Source: Tridacna crocea
Taxonomy: Eukaryota > Mollusca > Bivalvia > Cardiida > Cardiidae
NCBI GenBank assembly: GCA_943736015.1
Contig: OX031061.1
Span: forward strand, 64,920,192-64,984,191
Length of the DNA: 64,000 nt
Direction: 5' to 3'
Shown here one piece after another: positions 27,022 to 40,317 of the stretch (the first letter of the stretch is position 1; each line of letters begins with the position of its first letter). The position numbers and the translations under genes were made by a program. Under the pieces are notes generated by a model. That model was not told the DNA's origin and made no database searches. It worked only from the letters and a program-made list of their open reading frames with translations.

Positions 27022-30000
27022 ATGAACAAGATTTTCACGCTGGCGTTTTGGACATTCCTGGCCTGTGTAGGCCTGATGATGTCAGCCTATGGTCAGTATG
27101 GTTATAAAGGAGGAATTTTTTCCATACTCATATTCTGTAAGTAACAAATACTCTATTATTGTTTATTTCTCACGCGCTATAAAATTTTGACTCACCTGTT
27201 TGATTAGATACATCTTCAAGAGATTCTTGGAAAAATATGAAGTGAATAATACCTCTTTCGAGAGCTGCAAAAAATCTACTTCTCAAAACACAGAAAGATT
27301 TTTACTCATAGAACTTCACTATAGAATTTGTTCCAAGATCAGACTCTAAGTTTTGTTGTTGTTGTTGTTATTTATTTTTTGTCTGAAAATATTGTGGTTT
27401 GTTTTCTTTACGTATCGATAGATCTATAACTAATTTGTGTTCTGCATCAAAGAATTGATTTGTAAAATTAGTTTTTCGCAAACAGTGCTTAATTCTATAT
27501 ACTCAATGTTCTGTTACCTTTTCTTTTAGTTCTTTACACGCATGTTATTCATAAAGGAAAGGATGACTGATTAACTTCACTGAAGTCAGAGAAAGTATTA
27601 TGATTTGAAAAAAAAAATGTTGAAGAATAATGACCTATATGAATCATTATCAATATTGTCAAAAAAATTTACTGTTTTATTTAGATGTACTTTGATGTTT
27701 TCGTCGAATCCATCTTAACGTAGAACCGACGGTATAACACTTTAAAAGCTGTTAGCACCATATGAGAAAACAGGTCTTAATGCGGAAAGGACGGATCAAG
27801 ATCCGACTGCACATGAAGTGTAGTCTGACCAATGATCCATTCCGTCCACTTAATTTAGACAAGCCGAGAGAAAGATTTAAAAAATATAACTCAAGTTGGC
27901 TCTTAAGATAAAAGTTTATTGAACGAGTGTGAGATTCATTTGAACTATGCTCTGTGAAAATGGGGGCTGTATGCATCTTTAAAAAAATATTGACCCAAAT
28001 CAGCTTGCACAGGCTCTGTTGGGTGACTTTGGCCGAAAGTCTCTGCTATTGGTCAATTTTCTGCATGGCAAAAGACCGATCTACCTCTAAATTTGGTCGG
28101 TTGTTAAACAAAACAGATTTCAGAGATTCAGACTTCTGTGATCACTTGCTCGGTATAATGCATCAAACCGACGTTTACAATAACTCATTTTTTGGAAAAG
28201 AATAAATTGTCTATCGCTTCCGCTTTGGGCAATGGCGCTAGGCCAAGTATAATCACCACAACCATTATCTTCCACTCGACAGCATAAAATAAGTACACAT
28301 CTAATTTCGACATTCTGAATACAGAACCAGAGTACAAAACAACAGCCTCTATTTAAGTTTCAAAATAATATTAAATTCACGTGGTGCGATTCATTCAGCT
28401 ATGGACAGCTAGCATGTAACATATGCACCGGTCATTATTAAAACAGGCCTCTAGGCTTTGGTTATAGCCTGTGATATAGACCCTAATATCATATTTCATA
28501 TGTCTATTTTCAGAAATCTTATGGGTAAAGAAAGGTCGTAATTTAAGCTGGGGGAATTATTTCCCCGTCACAGTGAATATTTTCCTCCTGCCGAAAATCT
28601 GGAACTACTTTCTTGTTCTACTAAAAATAATCTTGAAAGTGGCATACATTGACAAAATAATCAGAAGAAATATATAATTTATTTCATCAGCTTGTGGTTA
28701 ATATGGGGAAATATTTGCCTCAAAAAGGAAAGGTCCGTCGCACGAGATATTTTCGTGGACCTTTCCCTTTTGAGGCAAAGTTATCCCCATATTAACCACA
28801 AGCTGGTGAAATAAACTCCATTTCTTCCCATGTATATGGAATGGATATATCAAACAGGTCGGAGTTTCGAAGATTATCACATGCGCAGACAACGCCAGCA
28901 CCACCTACATAACGACAACAACAACTAAACCAACAACAATAACACCTACAACTACTACTGCCACTACTTCAACTGTTAACGTTGAAATGTATCCGGGTTG
29001 CTCCCTCAGATCACATATGGACGACTTCAACAGATATATTTGTATATTTAGCCTACGACCATGTATCGACCGTAGGATAGGAAAAGATGAGGGTAAAAGA
29101 GAAAAAGCTAGCCACCTGCATGTATTTGTTTCCCACGTTGCTTTCAGGGAGGCGTTTTCCTCATGATTATTCGAGTCAGGGTTGTTTTATAAGAAATTAA
29201 CAAATTCATTGTTGTATTTCAGTGTTTGTGTTTATCGTCATTATCAAACTGCTGTTCAATAGCGATCTTTTAAACCCGTCGCCGCCCCCAGCACCTACAC
29301 CAAAACCAGGTAGGCTAAAAAGCACAGATATTTGAAGATAGATAGATAGATGGAAAACCGGTCTGACGGACGGATGAAAAGATGGGTGATTGGGTGTTTG
29401 GACTGACAAATAGACAGTTGTACGTGTGGATACATGTATGTAGGCGGGAAAGTGGATTGATAGACCGATCGATACCCTGACCGATTGAATGGCTAATTGA
29501 CTAACTGATAGATGTACTTGTTTTTTGTTAACGTCTCTGTGCTCTTCTTAGATCTTGTATAGTTCCCAGAATGCAAATCTCCATCTCGTTGAAAACTTAT
29601 TTTGACACGACGAACAGGGTTGAAATTTAAGCTTCGTTGGAATAAGACTACCTTATGAGGTTTGACCTTTGTGATGTTTCCTTATTCGACTTGTTTTATT
29701 TTACTGCAAACGAATTTCTTCGCGATCTGATTTGATACTATGTCCAGAATACCAGCCCACAAGACAAACATACTGAGTGGCCTGTACCTTATTATTTCTA
29801 GTTTCCCTAGATGGTTGTCATTAATACGTAATGGATTATTTTTGAAAAACAAATGAATATAGGTACATGTATTACCATTTGTTGTCGTTCTTAAATAAAC
29901 ACATGGTTAAAAAGAACCACCCCTTTGCCAGGTAAATAATCCGTAAAGTGCCGAAACTCGTACATTGTAATTAGCGATGCTCAATCAAAAAGAGAAGCGT

Positions 30001-32750
30001 CCCTTGAATTGATCTTATGAATATTAATGAGGCACCATTTCTGACCCAACGTTGGGGCAGATTTATTACACTCGAGGGTACAAAAACAAACAAAGAAAAT
30101 ACGTTTTTACGTAATTGTAAACTTTAGTAGATATGATACATAAAAGTTTTCGCGAAAATTCCTTTTTACAAAAATTTACAAGAAAATGAAAAATTCCGAT
30201 CAATTCTTTCTTCATTTCTAAGGCGATTACGCTTGTCAAATTACTTTTGGACGGAGATATAGTACTATTATGATTTTTATGTACAGATATTTTTTCTGAT
30301 ATAATCCACTGGCAAGATATGTAATTATTACCCTTTTAAATCCCGGATACGCGTTTACAAAAAAAAGAGAAAAAAATACAATGGCGGCTAAAACGAAACT
30401 GATAGTTCCAATTTTGATCGATCTTTTGCCAACAAATTTTGCCTCTAAGTTTTCTTTCTTGAACTAAGGAACATGTCTGATATAAGCATTTCTTATTATC
30501 ATACATGATAACTACTACCGAAGTGAAATATCACACTTTAAGTTTCGTACCAGTACAACTTTGTGCTTTTTATTTCTTACAAGTTATATTTCATCCTAAT
30601 TAATTTTACAAAGCTTCAAAATCGGAGATTATTGAATTTCGTGTTTAGCACTGAGGTTATAAAACAAAATTCCCTTATTTAAATAAATGATCCATAGTTT
30701 AAACTGCCTTATTGAATGGTTTAAAAAAAATAATCAAAATTTTGTCCCTCTTAACATACTTGATACTGTTTGGCAAATACATGCACTCAAGTGAAGAAAA
30801 TGTAACTAGTTGCAATTCTCTTGACTAAACTGATTGACATAGAAATTTGAATATCAATATGCTGGCAGATAAAACTGCATCAATATGTTTCTATTATGAT
30901 TGCCTTGAAGAGAATATCATGAGAGAAATAATGTATAACGTCATTTCCCACACTGGCTGAAGAGAAAAAAAAAAAGTTTTCTTTGAGCAACTAATTTAAC
31001 ACCTTATTGTGTTTGAAAACATAGTGCAAAAGGAGTAGTTTTCTGTTATGAACAAACAAGTCATGACCTGACCACCTAAAGTAATTTTATAGGTGTAATA
31101 GAAAAATGTAGAAATAATGGATGGGAATATTTCTGACCTTCTTTCCTGACCTTGACCTTGGACCTGTAACCTTACCTTTTTATGATAAAGATTATTTTCC
31201 CCAACATCCCCAGTTGGTTAGAATTATAATTTCAATTTGTATTAAGACTTGTACATATTTAGGATGTTTTTGCTCACTAATTTTACAAATTCATTCATAT
31301 AGAGGTTTACCTTTATTATAAAGTGATATTGGCCGCCCTAGCAAAGCAAGACAAGCTATGGCACTTCAGTCAGACAAAAAAAAGGAAGAAAAATAGAAGA
31401 TTCTGGTTGTGTTCATTTTGCTTATCGATATTAAACTGTAAGACGTTGAACTGATCTTCAAACTTGTTTTTCTAGCAAGACAAAGATATTTCATACAATC
31501 ACAATTTTCGGCGGATTTCAAATGAGTAAAGGGTTAAAATCTTAGTCAGTTATACTATTGAAGAATATTGTCTATGATTTAGGTTGATATTATGGTATGT
31601 GTGTCACTAAATGAGAACATTAATTTCTTTTGGCATAAAGTTTAGTAAACAGATATGTATTTGGTGGCTTTGTCTTCTTATTCCAGTAGTTTTTTGCATA
31701 TGTTTAAGCTAATTGTCGATGGTTAAATATATCATAACTTTTTTTTTTATTACTTGAGATATTTAAATGAAATAAGCGGTATTCAAAACAGGAAAGATTT
31801 TATGTTTTTTCTTTTTTAGAATCTTAAGTCATTTTACAGAATACTTTAATGTAGATATTTGACATAATGTTGTGTCCCTTTTTTTATATATATATATTTC
31901 ATTTGTAGCTAATTTTTTGTGCTTTTTGGTGTAAAAGGTTAACACTGAATAATTTCTATACTACTTGAGATATTTGAACGAAACAAACGGTTTTATAAAT
32001 AGGAAAGATGTATTATTTTAGATTTGTTAGTGTTTAATAGAACATTTCAAATGAAAAAAAAAATATTGCATTACTATTGTAACGTTTCAAGGATAACCAA
32101 ATTGTCTTTTGAGGCGAATAATGTTCGTTCACTTTCACCAACAAATCATTAAAAAGCATGATTACATACACTGAGGTTGTGTAAATCCATGTTTGAATAA
32201 AAAATACGTCGAGTATCTATCGCAGTGACTTCATCAAGTTTCTGCACCAAACTGTACGTTTTACGAAGGTTTTAGTGGCGTCATCTGAGTGACGTCAGTT
32301 TTTATTGAATTTGGACATGCAGAGGGGAAATTATGTGTAAATCAGCGTAGTCTATATTAGTACTGGGAAATTTCGCATAGTACAGCTTAGAATGATAAAA
32401 CTTTGCACTATAATAATTTGTCGTAGTCAGATGGCAGGGGACTAGGAAACTTGTTTACGGCTGTTGCGAATTATGTCCCCACCTCACCTTCTGCTCGAGG
32501 CGACATGATTCACCACAGCCATGAACAAGTTCAATTCGGGGCGACATCATTCGCCACAGCCATGAACAAGTTTCCCAGTTCCTTGCCTCCTGACCGTACA
32601 ATTAATAATGCCATGCTCAACAGCTCCTGCTGTCTACTACTGACGCTTAAAGTTAGTAACTTTAGCCGACATACATCTAAGATTTAGCACCCTTATCTTA
32701 CATTTTTTTACTTTGTTTTCGTTTCAGGTAAGGTCTATAAAGGTGGATAA
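27022..32750 (+). CDS. small signal-peptide/membrane-helix peptide gene, unit 2 (74 aa)
   Basis: Exons: signal 27020-27136 (ATG 27022), membrane 29223-29309, final 32728 with stop 32748-32750; AATAAA at 32836. GT-AG junctions and phase-1 joins are identical to unit 1. The signal peptide is MNKIFTLAFWTFLACVGLMM with SAYG/QYGYKGG after it, the helix region is FSILIFLFVFIVIIKLLF, and the Pro tail ends GKVYKGG. An alternative last exon at 33715-33740 would end GKVYGSGG (75 aa). Unit 6 differs from it at only a few codons. The role is unknown. Confidence 0.7.
27137..28677. other. intron 2 of peptide gene 2, first part
   Basis: Collinear with 54692-56256. No coding frame is conserved between the two copies, so I see no nested gene. 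Confidence 0.5.
28678..28814. mobile_element. 137-bp foldback palindrome
   Basis: Arms TTTATTTCATCAGCTTGTGG and CCACAAGCTGGTGAAATAAA continue inwards through ATGGGGAAATATTTGCCTC and GGAAAGGTCC to a short loop. The same structure, with separate arm changes, lies at 56257-56375. Probably a foldback MITE older than the segmental duplication. Confidence 0.75.
29310..32727. other. intron 3 of peptide gene 2
   Basis: Non-coding, with a GATA tract at the start and the CCTTGACCTTGGACCT dispersed-repeat motif near 31145. A 66-codon frame at 31121 is open in both duplicate copies, but it lies in that repeat and has no other support. Confidence 0.5.
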
Positions 32751-33790
32751 GAAATAAAAGAAAAAGACAGTTAAACCCAGCAGGATGTGAACCCACCGTC
32801 ACCTTCGTGTTTTATTTATTGTACTGTAACTGCTGAATAAAGAACTTACTTTGAATTAAAAAGGCGTTCAGTCAAACTGAGTGCGTGTGAAGATCCTGGT
32901 GTATTAAGCTTACATAATTATGTTCATAGAATATCTTCGTCTGCATTTAAAGTGTCACGTATCCATTACTAGTTTTCTTATCTTTACATATTTGAGATAG
33001 GATTTGTGACGTCATAGAAGCATATTGTGGCGTCATTTGCTATTAAAAACATTGTCTTCTAGCCAGTTATTTCCAAAAGCGGCGTTTCACTTATATCTGA
33101 TCAATTGAATTTCGAAATTCATGATGATGAAGATAAAAAAGGCTTGCTGTAATTTACTTTTCAATTTCACTGGTATTTTCCTTCAATATTCAGCCCAATG
33201 ATTCGAAATTGTCTGGTTTCAAGCCAAGAGTTTACAGAAATATTATGAAAGGTGGAAATGAAGATGTATAAGCTTCAAAATCGGGGATTATTGAATTCTG
33301 TCTTTAGCACTGAGGTTATAAAACAATTCCCTTATTTAAATAAATGATCCATAATTGAAACCACCCTATTGAATGGTTAAAAAAATGATCAAAATTTTGT
33401 CACTCTTAACATACTTGATACCGCTTGGCAAATACATGCACTCAAGTGGAGAAAACCATGTCCCCCAACTCGCCTTCTGCTCGGGGCGACATGATTCGCC
33501 ACAGCCATGAACAACTTCGATTCGGGGCGACATGATTGGCCACAGCCATGAACAAGTTTCCAAGTCCCCTGCCTCCTGACCGTACAATTGATAATGCCAT
33601 GCTCAACAGCTCCTGCTGTCTACTATTGACGCCGAAAATTAGTAACTTTAGCTGACATACATCTAAGATTTAGCACCCTTATCTTACTTTTTTTTTACTT
33701 TGTTTTCGTTTCAGGTAAGGTCTATGGTAGTGGTGGATAAGAAATAAAAGAAAAAGACAGTTAAATCTTATTCTCACTTCTCAATTTCAC
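32420..33790 (+). repeat. local duplication of the last exon of unit 2
   Basis: The segment containing CACCTTCTGCTCGAGGCGACA... and the last exon at 32728 is repeated about 990 bp downstream, with the second last exon at 33715. Both acceptors read TTTCGTTTCAG and both exons start GTAAGGTCTAT. The first copy has a poly(A) signal; I did not find an equally clear one just after the second. Unit 6 has only one. Confidence 0.75.
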
Positions 33791-35274
33791 TGGTATTTTC
33801 CTTCAATATTCAGTCCAATAGTTCGAAATTGTCTGGTTTCAACCCAAGAGTTTACAGAAACATTACGAAAGGTGGAAATGAAGATGTATAATGAGGTTTA
33901 GAATTTTAACATAAAAGGCTTTTTTTTTTTTGTTTTTTTCTCAGTACTGATCTATATTTCACCCACTTTTTAATTAACAGCCTTTTGTAATAACATATTC
34001 AAACACAATTTTCTCCACTTTTCATGATGTTTTCTGTTTACCTTTTGGTCAAAATCATGTAGACATATATATCTGTTAAGAACGATATGGGTTGATATAG
34101 AAGGAATATAGCAGTTGAAATTTTATTTTGAAAAGGCGTTTTCTTACAAAAGTGGTTCTAACAGAGCTAGGCTCTGTGCAGTTTTTAGACTTGGGATCAA
34201 GTTTATTTCATATCAGATTCTTTGGAAATACATTCATTCCGAACTTACAGGTATGCCCTAGGAAAGGATCGGTCTCTCATAAAGATATATATGATTTTTC
34301 AAGTAATTCTTTAGATACGGTAATAAGATAAAAATTATCTATTATTCGTTGGCGTCTGAGATATTTTTATCAAACTTGTCAATAATGATGTTAATAGGCT
34401 CGCCAAATGCTCGCTGAATGCCATTTCTCTCCACTCGTTTCATAAAATTCTATCTCAAACAACATAATCTTATCCAACACAACACACGGCCATACCTCGG
34501 TATTTTTTGTATAAACTGAACATAAAAGAAGTTTGTCCATTCATACGGCATGTTTTTTATTGAATGAATAGTGCATGGGCATGAAATAAATCGGAAAAAA
34601 TCGAGCGGTTTAACTATAGGGATTAAAACTCGTCAGGCAGACACTTGTTTATTCATCCCACTAAGAAATGGACATATTCATGTGGAAATCTGAAACTCTA
34701 ACTACTTAGCTATGCGTCAATCTGTGATTTACATGTGTTAAAAGTATATGTATCTGTTATTATGCAATGACTGCTGTACCGTTACCAACTATTTAGGAAT
34801 TTATAGAGTTAAAATTACAAAAAAATGTCAGAATTTTAAGTGGATTTTCTGTGTTTTCTTTCTGCCTTTGAATTTCAGAGATATCTTTGCATCCGACTGA
34901 GAAATAACCGTCTTTGTTAAAATTTTCTGGAAAACTTTTAAAACAAAATTAGGTATAATCATATTTCAAGGGTGTTTTACTCAAGGTGCATGCATATTGC
35001 AGTTAATTGATAATGTAGTACTTTTTATGGGACTGGCAAGCGACCAACTTCGATGGCAGTCATCAAGCCTTTATAAAAACAAAATGGCCTTTACTTGGCT
35101 TATAAAACTAGATTTGAAACCGTTTTCATACATCCTACTTTAAAGATATCAGTCATCAATAAATCTACATCAACCTGTAATTAATGCTGATTATGTATAA
35201 AAAGAAGAAGAAAACATTCTGATTTATTTATTTCATTGATTGCTAAATCACGATATCGCACGAATTATCGGACG
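33791..35274. other. spacer between units 2 and 3
   Basis: No gene is seen. From 34217 it matches 62554-63600 in the other duplication copy. Confidence 0.45.
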
Positions 35275-35519
35275 GTACACGGCCAAGGTCATACTGCACA
35301 GAAAAGACAGCACATCATAATATTGATCTGAACTGTCCTAAATAGTATTTAAAACGAATGCCAACGCCCTTAGGGTAAAAAAGTTTCCAAGCGGAAAATT
35401 CCTTTTTTCCTTTTTACCGAAGCCGAGTTTTTACTAACAATGATGTATTTCCGGTTCCGCCATATATGAAGCTTGTTGATCAGACTTTGGTATCACAGCG
35501 ACGAAGAATCTCTCTGCAG
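35275..35519 (+). promoter_or_regulatory. promoter and 5' untranslated exon, peptide gene 3
   Basis: Contains GCCAAGGTCATAC, AAAGTTTCCAAGC, the perfect kB-like palindrome GGAAAATTCC (35393-35402), TTTTTACCGAAGCCG, TGATGTATTTCCGGTTCCGC, CATATATGAAGC at 35461 and TATCACAG near 35491. The exon ends TCTCTGCAG at 35519; donor GTAATG. Confidence 0.7.
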
Positions 35520-35651
35520 GTAATGATTGTCATATAATATAATATTTATTTACTTCACAAATGTCTTAGAAAATTGAGACATTAAGATTGTGTTATCTTT
35601 CTTATATAGAAATAAGTAAGTGTTTATTCCTTCTATTGTATGTTCTTTATT

Positions 35652-37985
35652 AGACCTGTACGAATTATGACGAGCGCGTGAGTGAACATCAGAAGACGAG
35701 CTCTTTGCGAGGGAAAATCTCAAACAGATCGGGAAAAAGTCTCACCGTTTACATAGGCGTAGCAAACCCATGGGAAATTGTACTTTGAAAGCCCTATACG
35801 TTTGTATATAATTTAAGCTAGATTCAGTTAATGTGCGTTAATCTGAAATTAACTTAGTAAACATTTAATAAACACTAATTGAACTCTACAATATTTATCC
35901 TTGACACGACAACAGAAAATCAAGTGATTTTCAAGTACACTGGGCTGTTGTTTTGTGGGAAATGGAGCTACCAGATTCAATTATATACGAGAAGCTTTGT
36001 TAAATTGATAAACACAAATAGATCTGATTAAATAACTATCTGTGCAAATCAATCTTGCAATGTAACTGGTATTGAATTACATTACGGTATTTTCTGGTTA
36101 ACTGGTATGATACAAGCTTGGCTTGCTCGTGCATCAAGTATACATAGGCTAAGCCTATTTTTTTCTTCGTGCCAGGTTAAGGCAAACAATTTTAGTAACA
36201 TTATTTATTCTCAGTAACGAACTCAAAAGTTGAAATAAGTTAGTTAAAGCAATTAAGAATGAGAGATTGCTCATTCTGAGGTCATACATAGCACAACAAA
36301 GAAAATTGGGCTGCATTTTGCAGAACAACAGGAAGAATTTGGACCAACTACTTAAAGGTGCTAGAGACCTTACAAACACGGGTTCAATTTCCTAATGGTA
36401 CCAGAGACCTTACAGATACGGTCCTTTAAAAAGCTTCCCACAGGTATCTTAAAAGCTATGTGAAATGATTGCTGCTCAAGATTAAGATAACGAAGATATG
36501 AAGATTTCAAAGGCAAACAGTGTACATGTAATTACCAGCTCCCCCATTTCTTTGATTTGATGATTCCATTTGACAGAAAGATTTTAGAGCCTGATCAACA
36601 TCATCTTTGCAAGCCAAGGGTGACGATCCAGTATGCTGCTCTACCCTTGGCGGATCGAGCTTGATTTCGACATTCCCGCGATACGCATTTTTATTGGTTG
36701 CAGCGAGCTCTAACTGCACGAATCAAATTACTTGTAGCATTTATTTTTTGATAAAAATAGAACAAGGTCGCGACCTTTCGAATAAAAATAGGTAGTAAAC
36801 TTGGATACCTCCGTGGATATGTGCAGGATCTGTAATGATTTATTACCGAGTAAAAGAAGACGAACAATGTTTAAAGTAAGTTTAAGTGTGACCAATCAAT
36901 TATCAGAGGTTTTAGGCTATATTCCAGCACCTGAGCGGTTTGTAAAATGATATTTGATTGGCTATCAGAAATATGATGAAAATGGGGATAAAAACCAGCA
37001 TCCAATAGGGGGTGTATATCGCGGGAATCTTGAAATCGGGCTCGATCCGCCAAGTTAAGATCCATGTAGTGATTGTAACCTTGGCTCGCGAAGATGGATC
37101 AACATAGCTTGATGATTACATTCTTTTTTTTCAGAACTAGTAATCTGTAAATATTCGCTATTTGACTGCTTTCGGATGCTGCTCTGTAATACTGATGATC
37201 CAGGACTGAGGTGCAGTTTCTCATATTCAATTATTAATCAACCTGATTTGACTTTCCAATTCGAGAATAACCTAACAGCTGTATCGATCAGCCGAACATA
37301 GATTACAAAAGTAACATAAACATGCAAAGGCTTACCAGTCTCACCATAAGCCTTTACAGGGGACTATTTAGTTTTCATGCTACAAACAAACAAATCTTGC
37401 AAAATACAGATAAATACAAGAAGACATATTTTCCTTTACAATCACACACAATCTTGCAGTGCACATTTTTATTCAATGAAGATGTGCATTTCGGGTGTTT
37501 GAATAAGGGGATGATCATTTAGCAGTCAGAACCTCTAATTTTATAACATCAGATAAAATGTCATCATAACGTTATTTGTTTTGCATGGCCTATTTTAGTG
37601 GACCTTGGGCATGTTTAGAAACGATAAATATGTATTAGGAATGTCTATTAAAATCAATTTTACATTATCCACCACTTTCTCCAAGCAAATATCAAATAGA
37701 ATTATGAAAAGTATGCTTTTTCAAGCAAATATCGAATAGAATTATGAAAAAGATGCTTGACTGCATCTTAGCCTTTCAAGTTTATACTTATGTTGGTCCA
37801 CGTTGAAGGAAAACAGGTAGAAATGGGGTAAATAAAATACCAACTCTAGTCGTTTCTTTTTAGTAGATGTAAATCCACAATAACATTTTGCTTGGCCTTT
37901 TTTGCACTTTGCCCAAATAGGTTGAGAACGCCCCCTCATCGAGTTCGCTACTCACTGTCGTCGTCCAAAGTTCTCGTACAGGTCT
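35652..37985. mobile_element. 2.3-kb TIR element in intron 1 of unit 3
   Basis: Termini AGACCTGTACGA (35652) and TCGTACAGGTCT (to 37985) are perfect 12-bp inverted repeats, flanked on both sides by ATT. The empty site is seen in unit 7 (GTTCTTTGTTATGACGATG near 63970). Inside, 36595-36780 is partly inverted at 36880-37110 (both contain CTTGGCGGATCGAGC). No transposase frame is visible, so it is non-autonomous. Confidence 0.75.
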
Positions 37986-38554
37986 ATTATGACGATGTAA
38001 TTTGTACACTTCGAACAACAAATATTCTTTAGGTTCTATTCTCTTCTTATTTCTTTTTCTGACTTGCATATCAGTAAAAAAGGGGTTTTTAAAAATGCAC
38101 CTGCAAAAAGTTTCCACTCATGCCAGCGTACGCCGTCCGTGCAGGGCCAGAACATTCTGCTCCTTGTGCATTTTTGTACGTCTAAGGTCAGACAAATGCA
38201 TTGTATAAATCCATAATTACTAAATAACCTGCTTGATATATTAGATTATCGCCACTGATGATTATTATTTTTTAATTATGGCTAGCACATTAGATGACGC
38301 TCTTAATTCTGGGTTCTCCTAAAATTTCAGAAATAGCCAGTTTGTAATTATGTTCTTTTCTTATATGAGATACAAAAAAATCAATTGAACTTAAACTGGA
38401 AGTTTGAAAACAATAAATTTGGCAAGAAAAAAATATTAGAGCAATTGATATCTAAAAACAACAGCAATACTGGGATTTTGATGATGTTCGTTTGCTTTAT
38501 TGTATCGTGAAAACTGTAGAAGACGGTGTTGGATATATTACCGTAGACCCATTC
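37986..38554. other. intron 1 of unit 3, continued
   Basis: The first 70 bp are the conserved intron shared with units 2, 6 and 7. The rest is unit-specific DNA with no gene seen. Confidence 0.4.
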
Positions 38555-39102
38555 TTAAAGGAGGCCCTTCAGATTTTGGGACGAAAATTTTACAAAAGTG
38601 CAAAAAAATCATCCTAATACTCCAAAAGCCTTTTAATTTTCATTCATAAAACCCGGTAGTCGAAAACCGTCCGACAACACGAGAATTTAGAGATTTACTA
38701 CGGCCAAGGTTGACACAAACGGGAGACACATTCTATTTTTAGATGACCAATTCGCTCATTTACTTACAGGAATACGCAGAAAAAGCTTCAAACATAGCGT
38801 CCGAAGAAGACATTATGGAAAATAATTATTACATGTTTGTTATGATAGGGAATTTAAACGTTATGAGTCACGTGCCAGTCACTTGACATTCCCACAATGC
38901 TTTATTGATTTTTGGCGCGAAATCTAAAAATAGCTTAAGAGGCTACGTAGGCTTTTAAGGGAATACCATCAAAAAAATTTGTTTTTGTAATTTTATGAAT
39001 CTTAATTATTGATGATTTGTATTATTTTTTCATATCGATTTCAGTGATATATATATATTTTTTAATTTGGTGAGATGTAAAATTTCTAAATACCCACCTT
39101 TA
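38555..39102 (+). mobile_element. 548-bp TTAA-flanked element, second copy
   Basis: CTTAAAGGAGGCCCTTCAGA to TACCCACCTTTAAGG, nearly collinear with 24684-25235 at about 95 percent by eye. TTAA is present at both edges. Confidence 0.8.
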
Positions 39103-39484
39103 AGGCCACCTTAATGGATAAAATTCTGAACCTCATACTGAATATTCTTTCTGTATCACACACATAATCTGAGATATCATGAACATTTACCCTTTTCTTT
39201 TTGTTACATTCAGTTTTTCCACCATAACCCCTTCGTCTTTTATGAAGGCAAATATTTACTAACAAAATTATAGAAAAATGGTTATAAAAAAATCTAGTCA
39301 AAACACGTATGCACATAATTCCTTGTTTAACCATAATTTATACCATGCATACCTAGAATAAACAACAAAATGCTTGGAAAAAATCTTACACTAAATAAAC
39401 TAATGTTACAATCATGAGTACCACCTTCTAAAGATTCATTTTGTGCTTCCCCATCACAGCAACTTAAATTTCGAATCGAAATTA

Positions 39485-39542
39485 TTATGCTTTCCAGATG
39501 AGATAGCCCAAAAACATGGGTATCATAATTGTTCCGAAGATC
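39485..39542 (-). pseudogene. possible terminal exon of a minus-strand host gene fragment
   Basis: On the minus strand an acceptor TTTGGTTTACAG is followed by a frame with a strongly hydrophobic end (IFGTIMIPMFLGYLIWKA, then stop). It could be the tail-anchor end of a real protein or chance. I found no connected exon apart from the candidate at 40105-40317, and no donor linking them convincingly. Confidence 0.2.
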
Positions 39543-40104
39543 CTGTAAACCAAAGGTGTGAAATTTAACAACTTTTACCGTTTACATTTTGATAAAAATT
39601 CTGTCAGCTACAAGCATGTATCAGACAGCAGTACAACTCCAAAAGCAAAAGAATATGGCCCGTTTCTATATTGAATAAACAAATGAAAAATGCCATATTG
39701 TTATTCAATGCATAACTTTAAAGGAAAATTGTCCAAGCTCATGAATAGCAACATCAACAGTAGCAATGCCACCAACAAAAAACGAAAATGTTTTGCCATC
39801 GTCACTGGTCACTATTAGTTTTAAATATGTATGTTATTGGGGATTAAATTGGCAGTTTCTCATCCTATTCATATGATATACAAGTACAAACAAACTGAAT
39901 TTTGTATCACCAATAAATGGTATGGAGATACTACTTTCTTTTTGATAAACCATATGGCTAGCAATATTGTCTACATATTTTCCTCCGTACACAATTTTCT
40001 AAATCTTTTGTCACACTTTATATAAATTCAGAAAATCATTTAGGCTAACAGTCTGTTTAAACCATTGTATGAATGACTATGTGTACAATGCTATTTTATC
40101 TTCA

Positions 40105-40317
40105 TTATGGTGTCGTTGACAGGGTGATAGCCCCTTGCTTTGAAAGCATCTCATCTATGATTATGTAACACACAAAATTCAAAGTATAATAATCTTCAAG
40201 CATGTTTAACAATGTCTTTTCTGTTTTCCTTTGATCAAGTTCAAGCTTCACTAGAAGAGTTTTTGCCCTTGTAACATCTTCTCCTGAACTTTTTTTTGCC
40301 TCTACACTGACCATGCT
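40105..40317 (-). pseudogene. possible minus-strand exon, about 70 aa
   Basis: A T-rich tract ending GTAG precedes a frame of about 70 codons with normal protein-like composition (KSSGEDVTRAKTLLVKLELD ... EKTLLNMLEDYYTLNFV), ending in a stop. The composition is unlike the other small frames of the region. It lies in intron 1 of unit 3 in DNA absent from units 2 and 6, so it may have been carried in with an insertion. I do not recognise the protein. Confidence 0.3.

Larger units (their letters stand above)
24391..38010 (+). repeat. segmental duplication, copy A (units 2 and start of 3)
   Basis: Collinear with 52371-64000 through the upstream flank, promoter, all exons and introns of unit 2/6 and the promoter of unit 3/7. 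The main differences are insertions in A at 24684-25235 and 35652-37985, an insertion in B at about 58021-59877, and about 1.2 kb in A (33031-34216) that is absent at B position 62553. Confidence 0.85.

Noticed and set aside
28893..29165. Thr-rich frame (ACA/ACT run) followed by MYPGCSLRS..., also near 56460-56760
   Set aside because: The Thr part is shifted out of frame by a 2-base difference between the two copies, and the later part is not kept in unit 3 (42901). Treated as intron.
31121..31321. 66-codon frame open in both duplication copies (also 60511-60711)
   Set aside because: It lies in a dispersed repeat containing CCTTGACCTTGGACCT. Conservation is no higher than in the surrounding duplicated intron, and there is no splice or start context.
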